Positions 9,986-21,009 of a DNA stretch of 64,000 bases are shown here, piece by piece (position 1 is the stretch's first letter; each line of letters begins with the position of its first letter). The position numbers and the translations under genes are program-made. The stretch is from Pseudoalteromonas shioyasakiensis (lineage in GTDB: Bacteria; Pseudomonadota; Gammaproteobacteria; Enterobacterales; Alteromonadaceae), in assembly GCF_019134595.1 (NCBI RefSeq), contig NZ_CP077770.1, forward strand, positions 1,260,001 through 1,324,000, read 5' to 3'. The notes under the pieces are model-generated. The model ran no database searches and was not told the DNA's origin. It saw only the letters and a program-made list of their open reading frames with translations.

Positions 9986-11568
9986 GACTGAGCTCCTTGG
10001 CTTGCAAGTGAATCCGCTTTAGCAAGTTCATGGTGATATTTACCGGTATGAAGTGAGCTTGGGCCTTGTTTGATAAAGCGCAACATCAGCCAGCCTTCTA
10101 CAGCAGCAAGACCTGTGTAGAAAACTAAGAAACCAGTAATACTAATCAATAAGTCATTGACCGTGAGTGACGAGGTTGCCAAGAAGGTCGGTAAAATTTC
10201 CGAAATAGCCCACGGTTGGCGGCCGTACTCCGCAACAATCCAACCAAATTCAATGGCAATCCAAGGCAGTGGAATACTCCATACCGCAGCCCATAATAAC
10301 CAGCGTTTTTGCTCAATAATGCGGTGTGCGTTGTAATAAAATGCAAGCACGAATACGCCTAGCATGATCACACCGCAACCGACCATAATTCTAAATGACC
10401 AGAACATAGGGCCTACTTGAGGAATTGAGTCTTTCACTGCTTTTTGAATGTGCTCTTCTGTTGCATCTACCACGTTAGGGGTATAGCGTTTTAGTAGTAA
10501 ACCATAGCCAAGATCGTCTTTTAAGGTATCGAACTTTGCAATGTTTTCTGGGGTGTCTTCACCGCCGCGAAGCTTTTCTAAGTATTCGTATGCAATCATA
10601 CCGTTACGAATACGTACTTCGTGCTGTTCTTCAAGGTCTTTAATACCCGTTACTTTCTCGTCGATAGAGCGTGTTGCAATGATACCCAGTGCATAGGGGA
10701 TTTTTACAGCGGCGTGGGTGACTTGCTCTTCAGAGTCAGGAATACCGACTAGCGTAAATGCGGCCGGGGCTTCTTCAGTGTGCCACTCAGCTTCAATGGT
10801 TGCGAGTTTGACTTTTTGCACCTCGCCAACTTCGTAGCCAGATTCATCACCAAGTAAAATAACACAAAGAATAGACGCTAAACCAAACCCTGAAGCAACC
10901 GAGAACGAGCGCTTGGCAAAAGCAAGGTCGCGACCTTTTAAGATGTACCAGCTACTAATACCAAGTACAAACATAGATGCTGCAACATAACCTGCTGAAA
11001 CGGTGTGAATAAACTTAACTTGTGCGACGGGGTTAAATACCAATTCAGCAAAGCTGGTCATTTCCATGCGCATGGTTTGGTAATTAAATTCAGCACCTAC
11101 TGGGTTTTGCATCCAACCATTTGCTACTAAAATCCATAACGCAGATAAGTTAGTACCTAGTGCCATTAAGAAGGTAGCACCTAGATGCTGACGTTTACTC
11201 AAACGCTCCCAGCCTAAAAAGAACATACCGACAAAGGTTGACTCTAAGAAGAAAGCCATTAAGCCTTCAATCGCTAGTGGTGCGCCAAATATATCGCCTA
11301 CATAGTGAGAGTAATAAGACCAGTTGGTACCAAACTCAAACTCCATGGTTAGACCTGTCGCCACACCAATCGCAAAGTTAATACCAAACAACTTACCCCA
11401 GAACTTAGTCATATCACGATAAATTTCGCGACCTGTCATCACGTAAACGGATTCCATGATCACTAAAATCCACGTCATACCTAAGGTAAGGGGAACAAAT
11501 AGGAAGTGAAATAGGGCAGTGATTGCAAATTGCAATCGCGATAGATCCACAAATGTTTCATCTATCAT
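9982..11568 (-). CDS. cydA: Cytochrome bd ubiquinol oxidase subunit I (CydA)
   Basis: CydA carries the three haems and the quinol site of cytochrome bd. The 528-residue protein has the haem ligand His near residue 21 ([15 protein letters not shown]), the second His in [14 protein letters not shown], and the conserved [12 protein letters not shown] after the Q-loop. The Q-loop here is of the long type, at about residues 250-380. It is the first gene of the minus-strand operon cydA-cydB-cydX-cydD-cydC. A strong promoter and a 30-bp dyad lie immediately upstream (see 11617-11676). The start ATG 11568 has AAGGAG seven bases upstream. Confidence 0.97.
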   Translation of the reverse strand: MIDETFVDLSRLQFAITALFHFLFVPLTLGMTWILVIMESVYVMTGREIYRDMTKFWGKLFGINFAIGVATGLTMEFEFGTNWSYYSHYVGDIFGAPLAIEGLMAFFLESTFVGMFFLGWERLSKRQHLGATFLMALGTNLSALWILVANGWMQNPVGAEFNYQTMRMEMTSFAELVFNPVAQVKFIHTVSAGYVAASMFVLGISSWYILKGRDLAFAKRSFSVASGFGLASILCVILLGDESGYEVGEVQKVKLATIEAEWHTEEAPAAFTLVGIPDSEEQVTHAAVKIPYALGIIATRSIDEKVTGIKDLEEQHEVRIRNGMIAYEYLEKLRGGEDTPENIAKFDTLKDDLGYGLLLKRYTPNVVDATEEHIQKAVKDSIPQVGPMFWSFRIMVGCGVIMLGVFVLAFYYNAHRIIEQKRWLLWAAVWSIPLPWIAIEFGWIVAEYGRQPWAISEILPTFLATSSLTVNDLLISITGFLVFYTGLAAVEGWLMLRFIKQGPSSLHTGKYHHELAKADSLASQGAQS

Positions 11569-11616
11569 TGTTTAGCTCCTTGTTAGCGGGTGCGGTAGAC
11601 ACGACAAATATTGATT

Positions 11617-11676
11617 ATGAAGTTTCAGTAATTATTGAAACTTCATGAATATTAAACCTGTATTCATTTTAGTCAA
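11617..11676 (-). promoter_or_regulatory. cydA promoter with a perfect 11-bp inverted repeat over the predicted start site
   Basis: On the minus strand a -35 TTGACT (11676-11671) and a -10 TAATAT (11654-11649) are separated by 16 bases. Directly downstream lies a perfect dyad, ATGAAGTTTCA (11617-11627) and TGAAACTTCAT (11636-11646), with an 8-base spacer. The dyad would cover +1 and the first bases of the cydA mRNA. It could be a repressor operator or a 5' UTR hairpin. I do not recognise it as an FNR, ArcA or NsrR site. Confidence 0.6.
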
Positions 11677-11990
11677 TAGGAAAATACGAAATAAAGATGA
11701 ATTAATCCTGCTCACCTTTTCTACAGATTAGAGATAAAGCTCTAAAGTTTCAAATATTTAATCGTTATAAAAAGCCGTTTTGCTATGGCTTATTTTATTC
11801 TTTTTTAAGCTCTTTTTAGACAGTAGCTAGTAAACCTGCAGGCTACACGCGCAAATAAATGCTCAACCAATGAGCAAGTAGGCAGGCTAATTTCGATTTC
11901 TAGTATTTATTAACTCTGTGACATTTATCCGACTGCTAAAACACGGTAAACTCGTTTTTATTAGTGCCAAAAGTTGCGAATTATCAACGA
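11677..11990. other. Intergenic region between the cyd operon and lpxB, no gene seen
   Basis: No open frame with a ribosome site was found in this AT-rich stretch. A short imperfect hairpin (AAGCC ... GGCTT) lies near 11773-11793. The lpxB promoter should lie here but no convincing -35/-10 pair stands out. Confidence 0.5.
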
Positions 11991-13148
11991 ATGAAAGAAC
12001 AAACAAAGCCGTTACGTATTGCCTTGGTGGCAGGTGAGTTATCAGGTGATATTTTAGGTGAAGGGCTAGTAAAAGCACTTAAACGCCGTTTTCCGGATGC
12101 CATATTTGAGGGGATTGCAGGCCCGCGTATGCAAGCGGCTGGTTGTAAAACATTATTCGATATGGACGAATTATCTGTAATGGGCTTAGTTGAAGTACTT
12201 GGCCGATTACCGCGCCTACTAAAAATACGCAAACAATTGGTGCAGCATTTTATCGACAACCCACCAGATGTATTTATTGGTATCGATGCCCCTGACTTTA
12301 ACTTACGTGTCGAAAAGCCGCTAAAAGAGGCGGGTATTAAAACAGTACAATATGTTAGCCCATCAGTGTGGGCGTGGCGCGAAAAGCGTATTCATAAAAT
12401 CAGTGCCGCCACTAATTTAGTGCTGGCACTTTTACCGTTCGAAAAAGCCTTTTACGATAAGCACGATGTACCTTGTACGTTTGTGGGTCATACTTTGGCT
12501 GATGATATTGCCCTTGAGCACGACCAGACCGAGGCTCGTAATCAGCTTGGTTTAGCACAAACTGATAAAGTACTTGCGTTGTTACCAGGTAGCCGAGGTT
12601 CTGAAGTGGGGCTTTTAAGCGAAACCTACATTGAAACAGCGGCTAAACTACAAACGCAAAACCCTGACCTTAAAATTGTGGTACCGTTAGTCAATGAAAA
12701 ACGAAAAGCACAGTTTTGTGAAATTTTAGAAAAAACAGCCCCAGATCTAAAATTGCAATTATTGGATGGTCAGTCAAACCTTGCAATGCAAGCCGCTGAT
12801 GCCATTTTACTTGCCTCAGGAACCGCAACACTTGAAGGTATGCTGTACAAAAAGCCGATGGTTGTGGGCTACAAAATTAAGCCATTGAGTTACTGGATTT
12901 TCAAAACCTTATTCACTTTTAACATTAAGTATTTTTCGTTGCCTAATTTATTAGCCGATGAAGAACTCGTTCCAGAATACTTACAAACCGAATGTAATGT
13001 TGAAAACCTATCAGCAGCGCTAACACCTATGCTTAATACCGATAACAGCGAACTAAAAGCGCGCTTTTTAGCCATACATAAAGACATTAGATTAAATGCC
13101 AATGAACAAGCTGCAGCAGCAGTCGCGGAGTTACTAAATGCAAATTGA
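11991..13148 (+). CDS. lpxB: Lipid-A-disaccharide synthase LpxB
   Basis: LpxB (glycosyltransferase family 19) joins UDP-2,3-diacylglucosamine and lipid X to form the tetra-acyl disaccharide at the inner membrane face. The 385 residues begin [20 protein letters not shown], aligning with the E. coli start. An upstream in-frame GTG (11964) adds nine unmatched residues, and neither start has a strong ribosome site. Hallmarks are [30 protein letters not shown] and [10 protein letters not shown]. It opens the lpxB-rnhB-dnaE-accA run and overlaps rnhB by 11 bases. It is detached from lpxA by the cyd cluster. Confidence 0.95.
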   Translation: MKEQTKPLRIALVAGELSGDILGEGLVKALKRRFPDAIFEGIAGPRMQAAGCKTLFDMDELSVMGLVEVLGRLPRLLKIRKQLVQHFIDNPPDVFIGIDAPDFNLRVEKPLKEAGIKTVQYVSPSVWAWREKRIHKISAATNLVLALLPFEKAFYDKHDVPCTFVGHTLADDIALEHDQTEARNQLGLAQTDKVLALLPGSRGSEVGLLSETYIETAAKLQTQNPDLKIVVPLVNEKRKAQFCEILEKTAPDLKLQLLDGQSNLAMQAADAILLASGTATLEGMLYKKPMVVGYKIKPLSYWIFKTLFTFNIKYFSLPNLLADEELVPEYLQTECNVENLSAALTPMLNTDNSELKARFLAIHKDIRLNANEQAAAAVAELLNAN

Positions 13149-13743
13149 ACGACCGAATGTTAATTATATTGCTGGTGTAGATGAAGTTGGCCGTGGTCCA
13201 TTAGTGGGTGATGTTGTTACCGCAGCGGTAATACTTGACCCAAATAAGCCTATTACAGGGTTAGCCGATTCTAAAAAGTTATCAGACAAAAAACGTCAAT
13301 TATTAGCGGCAGAAATAAAAGAAAAAGCCTTGTGCTATGCTATTGGTCGTTGTAGTCCAAGCGAGATTGATGAGTTAAATATTTTGCATGCCACCATGCT
13401 CGCGATGAGTCGCGCGGTTGAAGGCCTAAGTGTAAAGCCAGAGTTTGTTTTTATTGATGGTAACCGAGTGCCTAGCCAATTAACTGTGCCAGCACAGGCG
13501 GTAGTAAAAGGCGATAGCCTAGTCGAAGAGATTTCGGCGGCATCTATTTTAGCGAAAGTTGCTCGTGATGATGAAATGATTGAGCTTGATAAGCGTTACC
13601 CTGATTATGGTTTTGCAGGCCATAAAGGTTATCCAACTAAGGCACACTTTGCAGCACTTGAACAATACGGTGCTATTGCAGAGCATCGTAAAAGCTTTAA
13701 ACCTGTTCAGCGCATTTTGGCGTTAAAAGGAGAGCAACTGTAA
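13138..13743 (+). CDS. rnhB: Ribonuclease HII
   Basis: RNase HII removes ribonucleotides from DNA and degrades RNA in RNA:DNA hybrids. The 201-residue protein has the N-terminal acidic motif [18 protein letters not shown] (catalytic Asp-Glu). Further conserved segments are [26 protein letters not shown] and [12 protein letters not shown]. It overlaps lpxB by 11 bases and the dnaE start by one base (TAATG), so it sits in a translationally coupled run. Confidence 0.97.
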   Translation: MQIERPNVNYIAGVDEVGRGPLVGDVVTAAVILDPNKPITGLADSKKLSDKKRQLLAAEIKEKALCYAIGRCSPSEIDELNILHATMLAMSRAVEGLSVKPEFVFIDGNRVPSQLTVPAQAVVKGDSLVEEISAASILAKVARDDEMIELDKRYPDYGFAGHKGYPTKAHFAALEQYGAIAEHRKSFKPVQRILALKGEQL

Positions 13744-16700
13744 TGCCTGCGCCACAATTTGTTCACTTACGTGTTCACTCAGATTTCTCAATGGTGGATG
13801 GGCTAGCTAAAACTAAGCCAATTGTCGCTAAAGCAGAAGAGCTGCAAATGCCTGCGTTGGCTATCACCGATCAGATGAACTTATGTGGTTTGGTGCGTTT
13901 TTATGGCGCTGCCCATGGCGCTGGTATTAAGCCTATTGTTGGCGCAGACTTTTGGTTAAGAAGCCCTGAATTTGAAGATGAACCTAGCCGAATTACCATC
14001 TTAGCGAAAGATAACGAAGGCTATAAAAACCTTACTTTATTGATCTCTAAAGCATACCAGCGAGGACATTTATTTCACCGCCCAGTGGTTGACCGTGAAT
14101 GGCTGGTGGAGCACAAAAACGGCCTTATTTTATTATCTGGCGCTAAAGATGGCGACTTAGGTAAAGCCCTATTAAAAGGTAACCCAGGGCTTATTGAATC
14201 GGTCGTTAGCTTTTATAAGCAACATTTTAGCGATCATTATTACATTGAGCTTATTCGTACAGAACGTGCTTTAGAAGAAGACTATTTACACCTAGCTGTT
14301 GAGCTTGCTACAAAAGAGCAGTTACCTGTAGTGGCAACTAACGAAGTGGTGTTTTTAAAACCAGAAAACTTTGAAGCCCATGAAATCCGCGTGGCAATCC
14401 ATGACGGTTACACCTTAGAAGATAAACGTAGACCAAAACGTTTTTCTGAGCAGCAATATCTTAAAACAGCAGAGCAAATGGCTGAGCTATTTAGCGATAT
14501 TCCTGAAGCGTTAGAAAACACCGTTGAAATTGCTAAGCGTTGTAATGTGACCGTACAATTAGGAACTTACTTCTTACCAGATTACCCAACCGGTTCACTG
14601 AAAATTGAAGACTTCTTGGTTAAAGTCTCTGAAGATGGCCTTGAAGAGCGTTTACAGTTTTTATTCCCAGATGAGCAAGAGCGTAAAGAGAAACGTGTTG
14701 AGTATGATGAGCGTCTGAAAATAGAGCTCGACGTAATCAACCAAATGGGCTTCCCAGGTTACTTCTTGATCGTAATGGAGTTCATTCAGTGGAGTAAGGA
14801 TAACAATATTCCGGTAGGTCCAGGGCGTGGTTCTGGTGCTGGTTCATTGGTAGCTTATGCACTGAAGATCACCGACCTTGATCCGCTCGAATTTGACTTA
14901 CTATTCGAACGTTTCTTGAACCCAGAACGTATCTCAATGCCCGATTTCGACGTCGATTTCTGTATGGATAGGCGTGATGAGGTAATTGATCACGTAGCGG
15001 CGCTTTATGGTCGTGACGCGGTATCTCAGATCATTACCTTTGGTACCATGGCTGCAAAAGCGGTTATCCGTGACGTAGGCCGTGTACTTGGCCACCCTTA
15101 CGGCTTTGTTGATCGTATTTCTAAACTAGTACCGGGCGATCCGGGCATGACCTTGGCTAAAGCGTTTGATGTTGAGCCTCGTTTACAAGAAGCCTACGAC
15201 GGTGATGAAGAGGTCAAAGAGCTTATTGATATGTGTCGCATCCTTGAAGGGTGTACACGTAACGCCGGTAAACACGCCGGTGGTGTTGTAATATCACCAA
15301 CCACTATCACTGACTTTGCTGCTCTTTATTGTGATGATGAGGGTAAATTCCCGGTAACGCAATTTGATAAAAACGACGTTGAGACAGCGGGTTTAGTTAA
15401 GTTTGACTTCTTAGGTCTAAGAACACTTACCATCTTGCAGTGGGCAATTGATATGACTAACGAGCGCTTAGCCCGAGAGGGTAAAGAGCCGGTTGATATC
15501 AATGCCATCCCACTTAATGATAAGCCAAGTATTGAGCTACTGCTACGCGCCGAAACAACCGCGGTATTCCAGTTAGAATCTCGTGGTATGAAAGACCTTA
15601 TTCGTCGTCTAAAGCCAGACTGCTTCGAAGATATGATCGCACTGGTAGCACTATTTCGCCCTGGTCCATTACAATCAGGCATGGTAGATAACTTTATCGA
15701 CCGTAAGCATGGCCGCGAAGAGTTATCTTATCCAGATGTGCAATGGCAACACGATAGCTTGATACCAATTCTAGAACCGACCTACGGTATCATTCTATAT
15801 CAAGAGCAGGTAATGCAGATTGCGCAGGTACTGGCAGGCTATACGCTAGGTGGCGCTGACATGCTGCGTCGTGCGATGGGTAAGAAAAAGCCAGAGGAGA
15901 TGGCAAAGCAACGTTCAACCTTCGAAGAAGGCGCTATAAATAATGGCGTTGACGGCGAACTTGCAATGAAAATCTTCGACTTGGTAGAGAAGTTCGCAGG
16001 TTATGGTTTTAATAAATCTCACTCAGCTGCTTATGCCTTAGTATCGTACCAAACGCTGTGGATGAAAACCCACTATCCAGCAGAGTTTATGGCTGCGGTA
16101 ATGTCGGCAGATATGGATAACACCGATAAAATTGTTACCTTGGTAGATGAATGTGAAAACATGAAACTGACCTTGTTACCGCCGGATGTAAATGCCGGTG
16201 AGTACAAGTTTACGGTTAATCTACAAGGTGAAATTGTTTACGGTATCGGTGCCATTAAAGGGGTTGGTGAAGCGCCTGTTGAAGCTATTTTAGAAGCCCG
16301 TAGCGAAGGTGGCCCGTTTAAGGACTTATTTGATTTTTGTGCCCGTGTTGACTTAAAGCGTTTAAACAAGCGTGTTGTTGAAAAGCTAATTTATGCCGGA
16401 GCGCTCGACCAACTTGGCCCAGATAAAACACAGCCTGGCCGTGCAACCTTATTAGCGAGTTTAAAAGATGCCATGCGAGCGGCTGATCAGCATCATAAGG
16501 CTGAGTCACTAGGGCAGGCAGATTTATTTGGTTTACTTGCCACAGAGCCAGATGAAGTTGAGCAAGCATTTATTAAAGCCACAGATTTAACCGACAATGA
16601 ATGGCTAGATGGTGAGAAAGAAACCTTAGGTCTTTACTTAACTGGCCACCCAATTAATCAATATCGTAAAGAGTTAAAGCATTATACGTCAGGAAGACTG

Positions 16701-17234
16701 GTTGATTTACAGCCCACCAACCGCGATGTGCAGTCAACGGCTGCAGGCTTAGTGATTTCTGCCCGTACCTTGATAAACAAAAAGGGAAATCGATGGGGCC
16801 TTGTAACTTTAGATGACAAGAGTGCCCGTATTGATGTACGCTTATTCCCAGAACAGTTTGAAATGTACCAAGATTTGCTGCAAGTAAACAATATCTTGGT
16901 AATATCTGGACAGGTCAGCTTTGATAACTTCTCTGGTGGCATTACAATGACCGCTAGAGACATATGCACCATCGCTGAGGCGCGAGAAAAACGTATAAAA
17001 GCGATTAAAATGACCTTGAATATGGTGCAGATCGAGGCGAACTTCTTCGATAATTTACAAAAAGTACTTGAACCTTATAAGTTTGGTACTTGTCCTATTA
17101 AAGTATTCTATCAACGTCCGGATGCGTTGGCTGAGATTACCTTAGGAACCGAATGGTGTGTTACGCCGAGTGATGACTTGCTTCATAAGTTATCGCTGAT
17201 GGCGGCGCAAGATGTAGAACTAGAATTTAATTAA
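13743..17234 (+). CDS. dnaE: DNA polymerase III alpha subunit
   Basis: DnaE is the replicative C-family polymerase. At 1163 residues it is full length (E. coli 1160). It has an N-terminal PHP domain ([16 protein letters not shown]) and palm-domain catalytic Asp residues in [15 protein letters not shown], with the third in [10 protein letters not shown]. It also has the fingers motif [19 protein letters not shown], a helix-hairpin-helix region, an OB domain near residues 990-1060 and a C-terminal tau-binding domain. The gene is coupled to rnhB and is followed by accA after 16 bases. Confidence 0.98.
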   Translation: MPAPQFVHLRVHSDFSMVDGLAKTKPIVAKAEELQMPALAITDQMNLCGLVRFYGAAHGAGIKPIVGADFWLRSPEFEDEPSRITILAKDNEGYKNLTLLISKAYQRGHLFHRPVVDREWLVEHKNGLILLSGAKDGDLGKALLKGNPGLIESVVSFYKQHFSDHYYIELIRTERALEEDYLHLAVELATKEQLPVVATNEVVFLKPENFEAHEIRVAIHDGYTLEDKRRPKRFSEQQYLKTAEQMAELFSDIPEALENTVEIAKRCNVTVQLGTYFLPDYPTGSLKIEDFLVKVSEDGLEERLQFLFPDEQERKEKRVEYDERLKIELDVINQMGFPGYFLIVMEFIQWSKDNNIPVGPGRGSGAGSLVAYALKITDLDPLEFDLLFERFLNPERISMPDFDVDFCMDRRDEVIDHVAALYGRDAVSQIITFGTMAAKAVIRDVGRVLGHPYGFVDRISKLVPGDPGMTLAKAFDVEPRLQEAYDGDEEVKELIDMCRILEGCTRNAGKHAGGVVISPTTITDFAALYCDDEGKFPVTQFDKNDVETAGLVKFDFLGLRTLTILQWAIDMTNERLAREGKEPVDINAIPLNDKPSIELLLRAETTAVFQLESRGMKDLIRRLKPDCFEDMIALVALFRPGPLQSGMVDNFIDRKHGREELSYPDVQWQHDSLIPILEPTYGIILYQEQVMQIAQVLAGYTLGGADMLRRAMGKKKPEEMAKQRSTFEEGAINNGVDGELAMKIFDLVEKFAGYGFNKSHSAAYALVSYQTLWMKTHYPAEFMAAVMSADMDNTDKIVTLVDECENMKLTLLPPDVNAGEYKFTVNLQGEIVYGIGAIKGVGEAPVEAILEARSEGGPFKDLFDFCARVDLKRLNKRVVEKLIYAGALDQLGPDKTQPGRATLLASLKDAMRAADQHHKAESLGQADLFGLLATEPDEVEQAFIKATDLTDNEWLDGEKETLGLYLTGHPINQYRKELKHYTSGRLVDLQPTNRDVQSTAAGLVISARTLINKKGNRWGLVTLDDKSARIDVRLFPEQFEMYQDLLQVNNILVISGQVSFDNFSGGITMTARDICTIAEAREKRIKAIKMTLNMVQIEANFFDNLQKVLEPYKFGTCPIKVFYQRPDALAEITLGTEWCVTPSDDLLHKLSLMAAQDVELEFN

Positions 17235-17250
17235 TTAGGTAGTTTAGAGC

Positions 17251-18207
17251 ATGAGCCTCAATTATCTTGATTTTGAGCTTCCAATCGCAGAATTAGAAGC
17301 AAAAATTGAAGAATTACAAAATGTAAGCCGCGCTGGCGAATTAGACCTTGGATTAGAAGAGGAAGTCAGTCGATTAAAAGAGAAAAGTGCTGAAATGAAA
17401 GAGAAAATTTTCTCTGAGTTAGGTGCTTGGCAGGTTTCTCAGTTAGCCCGTCATCCGTTGCGTCCTTATACTCGTGATTACATCGAGCGCATTTTCACGG
17501 AATTTGACGAACTAGCAGGCGACCGTACTTTTGCTAACGACCCAGCTATTTTAGGTGGTGTTGCACGTTTTGAAGGTCAACCAGTGATGGTTATTGGCCA
17601 GCAAAAAGGGCGTGACACGGCTGAAAAAATTAAACGCAACTTTGGTATGCCAAAGCCAGAAGGTTACCGTAAAGCATTACGCTTAATGGAAATGGCTGAG
17701 CGTTTCAAAATGCCAATCATGACATTTATCGACACCCCAGGTGCATACCCAGGTGTTGGCGCTGAAGAGCGTGGTCAAAGTGAAGCTATTGCGCGTAACC
17801 TTAAAGTTATGGCTGCGTTAAAAGTACCAACTATCTGTACTGTTATCGGTGAAGGTGGTTCTGGTGGTGCATTAGCAATTGGTGTGGGCGACCGCGTTAA
17901 CATGTTGCAATACAGCACTTACTCTGTAATTTCGCCAGAAGGTTGTGCATCAATCTTATGGAAAAGCGCAGACAAGGCACCATTAGCTGCAGAAGCCATG
18001 GGTGTAACAGCTGCACGTGTTAAAGAGCTTGATTTAATTAACAACGTAATTGATGAGCCGCTAGGTGGCGCACATCGTAATTACGATGCGATGGCACGTA
18101 ACCTTAAAAACCAACTTAAGCGTGACCTAGCTGATTTACAAGGCCTTTCACTAGATGAAATGCTTGATCAGCGTTACAAACGTTTAATGTCCTTTGGCTA
18201 TTGCTAA
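17251..18207 (+). CDS. accA: Acetyl-CoA carboxylase carboxyltransferase subunit alpha
   Basis: AccA with AccD transfers the carboxyl group from carboxybiotin to acetyl-CoA, the first committed step of fatty acid synthesis. The 318 residues match E. coli (319). Seen are the N-terminal helices [19 protein letters not shown], the crotonase-fold segments [18 protein letters not shown] and [15 protein letters not shown], and the C-terminal helix ending MSFGYC. A strong terminator follows, closing the lpxB-to-accA transcript. Confidence 0.98.
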   Translation: MSLNYLDFELPIAELEAKIEELQNVSRAGELDLGLEEEVSRLKEKSAEMKEKIFSELGAWQVSQLARHPLRPYTRDYIERIFTEFDELAGDRTFANDPAILGGVARFEGQPVMVIGQQKGRDTAEKIKRNFGMPKPEGYRKALRLMEMAERFKMPIMTFIDTPGAYPGVGAEERGQSEAIARNLKVMAALKVPTICTVIGEGGSGGALAIGVGDRVNMLQYSTYSVISPEGCASILWKSADKAPLAAEAMGVTAARVKELDLINNVIDEPLGGAHRNYDAMARNLKNQLKRDLADLQGLSLDEMLDQRYKRLMSFGYC

Positions 18208-18223
18208 ACACAGCTTAAAATTG

Positions 18224-18252
18224 AAAAAAAGCCGCTTTTGCGGCTTTTTTTG
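18224..18252 (+). terminator. Rho-independent terminator after accA
   Basis: A 12-base stem (A-run plus GCCGC / GCGGC plus T-run) with a TTTT loop is symmetric enough to act in both directions. It lies 17 bases after the accA stop and before tilS. Confidence 0.92.
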
Positions 18253-18299
18253 TTTTATAATGCCGATAACAAAGACGCTTGTATACTCATTGGTTATTA

Positions 18300-19610
18300 A
18301 TGCAAACATCAGATTTATATCACCATTTTTTAGCACAATTACAGCCTTTGCTGAACGCTCAGCAAAGTTGCTTTAGTGTTGCCTTATCTGGCGGTGTTGA
18401 TTCGGTTGTATTGTTACATTTAATGAAATTAGCTCAACAGCAGCACTCAAAGCTTAAATTTGAAGCTGTGTATGTTAATCATGGTTTGAGCAAGTATGCC
18501 GATGAGTGGCAGGAGTTTTGTCAATCGCTATGTGAAGAGCTCGATGTTGCATTTAAAGCGGTACACGTTGAAATTCATCAGCGCTCGCGTACATCACTTG
18601 AGGCACAAGCGCGAGAGGCACGATACCAAGCACTCGACGAGAACTGTTTATCAGATAGTGTAATACTGCTTGGTCAGCACTTAAATGATCAACTTGAGAC
18701 CTTCTTGCTTCGTCTAAAGCGCGGCTCAGGCTTGCAAGGCTTAGCATCGATGCCACAAACGCGATTGTTAGCATCTGGGCGAGTATGTTTTAGACCGCTG
18801 ATTAATATCACTCGTGAGCAAATTGAACAATTTGCCGGTGAATTTGCTATTACCCATATCACCGATGATTCAAATATTGATGAGCGCTTTGACCGCAATT
18901 TTTTACGTCATCAGGTTCTGCCTATTTTAACGGAGCGTTTTCAAGGATTTGAAAAAAGCGCAGCGCGTAGTATTCGGCTGTTACAAAAGCAGCAATTGTT
19001 ACTCGATGAATATACGCAAAGTGACCTTGCACACTGCCAAAATTCGCAGGGTGGCTTAAGTTGCCAGGCAATTGCACCCTTTAGCCAGCCTAGACAAGCA
19101 AACCTTGTGCGTGCGTGGCTGAATCAGTTTACCCATCAACTACCTTCAGAAAATCAGCTACAGCAAATTATTGAGCAAGGTTTAATGGCAAAAGCCGATG
19201 CTCAGCTAAAAATTTGTTTGCAAAGCGGAGATGTTCGTCGGCATCAGCAGCATTGGTACTTTGTGAAGGAGCAGGCAATACCTGAGGCGATGGATATTGC
19301 TTTACAGAGTTTTGAACTGAAAGATGGCCGAAAACTAATCGTGAAAGCGGGCCAAGGCATTAGAAAACCACGGCCGGATGAGCGGGTAAGGGTTGAATTT
19401 AATAAGCCACAAGCGCGTATAAAGCCTTTGCATAAACCCGGCTCAAACACTTTAAAACATTGGTTTAAAGATGCCAAAGTAGCCCCTTGGTTACGTGCGC
19501 AGACACCACTAATTTTTTATAACGATCAACTTGTGCAAGTTGTTGGCTACTTTGTTAGTGAGCAGCACAGTGTTGAAGATGGAATTCTTTGGGAGACACT
19601 CTATGAGTGA
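18300..19610 (+). CDS. tilS: tRNA(Ile)-lysidine synthetase
   Basis: TilS converts the wobble cytidine of tRNA-Ile(CAU) to lysidine, changing both its charging and codon specificity. The 436-residue protein has the N-type ATP pyrophosphatase P-loop SGGVDS at about residues 32-37, then GHHxxDQxET-like LGQHLNDQLETFLLRLKRGSG. It also has TilS middle and C-terminal domains. The start at ATG 18300 is chosen by homology. An upstream TTG (18279) is possible but nothing supports it. It overlaps the next gene by eight bases. Confidence 0.95.
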   Translation: MQTSDLYHHFLAQLQPLLNAQQSCFSVALSGGVDSVVLLHLMKLAQQQHSKLKFEAVYVNHGLSKYADEWQEFCQSLCEELDVAFKAVHVEIHQRSRTSLEAQAREARYQALDENCLSDSVILLGQHLNDQLETFLLRLKRGSGLQGLASMPQTRLLASGRVCFRPLINITREQIEQFAGEFAITHITDDSNIDERFDRNFLRHQVLPILTERFQGFEKSAARSIRLLQKQQLLLDEYTQSDLAHCQNSQGGLSCQAIAPFSQPRQANLVRAWLNQFTHQLPSENQLQQIIEQGLMAKADAQLKICLQSGDVRRHQQHWYFVKEQAIPEAMDIALQSFELKDGRKLIVKAGQGIRKPRPDERVRVEFNKPQARIKPLHKPGSNTLKHWFKDAKVAPWLRAQTPLIFYNDQLVQVVGYFVSEQHSVEDGILWETLYE

Positions 19611-19947
19611 ACAACCACATGTTGGTTTATCACTAGTTAATAAGGCACCACTAGGCTTTGCGTTATCGATGCTAGTGGCTGTAGTTGCCGGTTTTGCTTA
19701 TGCAGAGCTGACAATAAATACACTTTTTTATGCGTTAGCTGGCGGCTTAATTTGCTCAATATTGCTGCTAGGTTACTGGTCAGGCAAAGGCGGTATTTTA
19801 TTTATTCTTGGCGTACTTACGCCGCTGGCTTTAGTGATGGTATCGCCCCTTACCACCATGGCTGCCTTGCTTTACTTATTAAGCGGCTTCTTCGCTGGTT
19901 TTTGGTTAGTATTACTTGGTTATAAATTTATAAACAAAAAAGCCTAG
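19603..19947 (+). CDS. Small integral membrane protein of unknown function
   Basis: I do not recognise this 114-residue protein. It has about four hydrophobic helices (roughly residues 16-35, 39-59, 66-85 and 87-107) separated by very short polar turns, with a short charged N-terminus and a KKA tail. It starts at ATG 19603, overlapping the tilS stop by eight bases, with GGGAG about eight bases upstream. It is therefore translationally coupled to tilS, although a functional link to tRNA modification is not evident. The stop codon lies inside the terminator stem. Confidence 0.75.
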   Translation: MSEQPHVGLSLVNKAPLGFALSMLVAVVAGFAYAELTINTLFYALAGGLICSILLLGYWSGKGGILFILGVLTPLALVMVSPLTTMAALLYLLSGFFAGFWLVLLGYKFINKKA

Positions 19948-19966
19948 CGGGGGATGCTAGGCTTTT
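19938..19966. terminator. Bidirectional terminator between tilS unit and the GGDEF gene
   Basis: An 11-base stem AAAGCCTAGC / GCTAGGCTTT (with flanking A/T) and a seven-base loop are seen. It serves the convergent plus-strand tilS unit and the minus-strand diguanylate cyclase gene that ends eight bases further on. Confidence 0.88.
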
Positions 19967-19973
19967 ACTCAAA

Positions 19974-20870
19974 TTAGTAAGCTCTTGCGCAGTTTCTTCC
20001 TGCTGCTTTTGCCTTATAAAGGCCTTTGTCAGCACGGGCAAACACTTCGTTTTCGCAGTCTTGGTTATTGGCGAGCGTATAACCAATGCTTGATGTTACA
20101 CCATATTGAGCCATCACCCCTGAGTTAGCAACCAAACTCATAATGCGATCAGCGATCACTTTATTGGTGGTGAATTCAGGGTCGTCAATTAATAATGCAA
20201 ACTCATCTCCACCAAAGCGGAAAATTGAGTCGGTGCCGCGCACACTAGTACGTAATACATTAGCAAATTCTTGCAGCACGTCATCGCCAATTTTATGACC
20301 AAAGTTATCGTTTACTTGTTTAAAGTTATCTAAATCAAGCAGCATTAAACTAAATGGACGATGTTGACGGCGGCAACGTTCTAGCTTTTGTGCCAAGCTG
20401 TCATTAAATTGACTACGGTTATTTAAGCCTGTTAGTGCATCTTTAGTCGCTAAACGTAATACGCGGGTATACATAAGCGCGTTACGTAATGGGTAAATTA
20501 GGGCTGTATGAAGTAGCTTTAGTTTTGCTTCAATCGCTTTACCCATAGGGAATTGACTAAAGTAAATTAGCTGCCCTAAGCGTTCACTTTCGATATCTAA
20601 ATCAAAAGAGTACGGTGTTTGACTGGTATCGCTGCCAGCACTTTGTGACACGCCGAGTGCAGATTGAAACTGCAATCCAGATAAATTGATCAGTTGTTTT
20701 GCGTGTTCCGCAAAAATTGTCAAAATTTCTTCGATTGATAACGTAGTTTGTAACCTTGCGACCAAATCGTGTGGACTATTTGTTTCATTTATTCGGTAAT
20801 GCTCTGCCGAAAACGGCAGAAACTCGCCTCGCGCAGACACCCGCTGCGTCAAAATATGGACATTTTCCAT
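19974..20870 (-). CDS. Diguanylate cyclase with N-terminal GAF-like domain
   Basis: The enzyme should make cyclic di-GMP from two GTP. The C-terminal GGDEF domain (about residues 130-298) has an intact catalytic motif FRFGGDEFALL. The inhibitory site RGTD stands five residues before GGDEF, so product inhibition is expected. The N-terminal 120 residues have no membrane helix and resemble a GAF sensor (LQTTLSIEEILTIFAEHA ... LINLSGLQFQ), so the protein is cytoplasmic; the ligand is unknown. The start ATG 20870 follows a GGGGGAG ribosome site. Confidence 0.9.
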   Translation of the reverse strand: MENVHILTQRVSARGEFLPFSAEHYRINETNSPHDLVARLQTTLSIEEILTIFAEHAKQLINLSGLQFQSALGVSQSAGSDTSQTPYSFDLDIESERLGQLIYFSQFPMGKAIEAKLKLLHTALIYPLRNALMYTRVLRLATKDALTGLNNRSQFNDSLAQKLERCRRQHRPFSLMLLDLDNFKQVNDNFGHKIGDDVLQEFANVLRTSVRGTDSIFRFGGDEFALLIDDPEFTTNKVIADRIMSLVANSGVMAQYGVTSSIGYTLANNQDCENEVFARADKGLYKAKAAGRNCARAY

Positions 20871-21009
20871 GATAATTCTCCCCCCGGAGTGTTTAGATAC
20901 TCATACTTAGCGAGATTTGTGCCACATTTTTAAACTGGCTGAAAAACAGATGGTTGCTATATTTAAGGGAGGGTACAGCTTTATCATCAAGTAGAAGGGA
21001 GTTTATTGC

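Noticed and set aside
10146..10346. A 66-residue minus-strand frame inside cydA
   Set aside because: It is a shadow of the cydA coding region in another frame and lacks a ribosome site.
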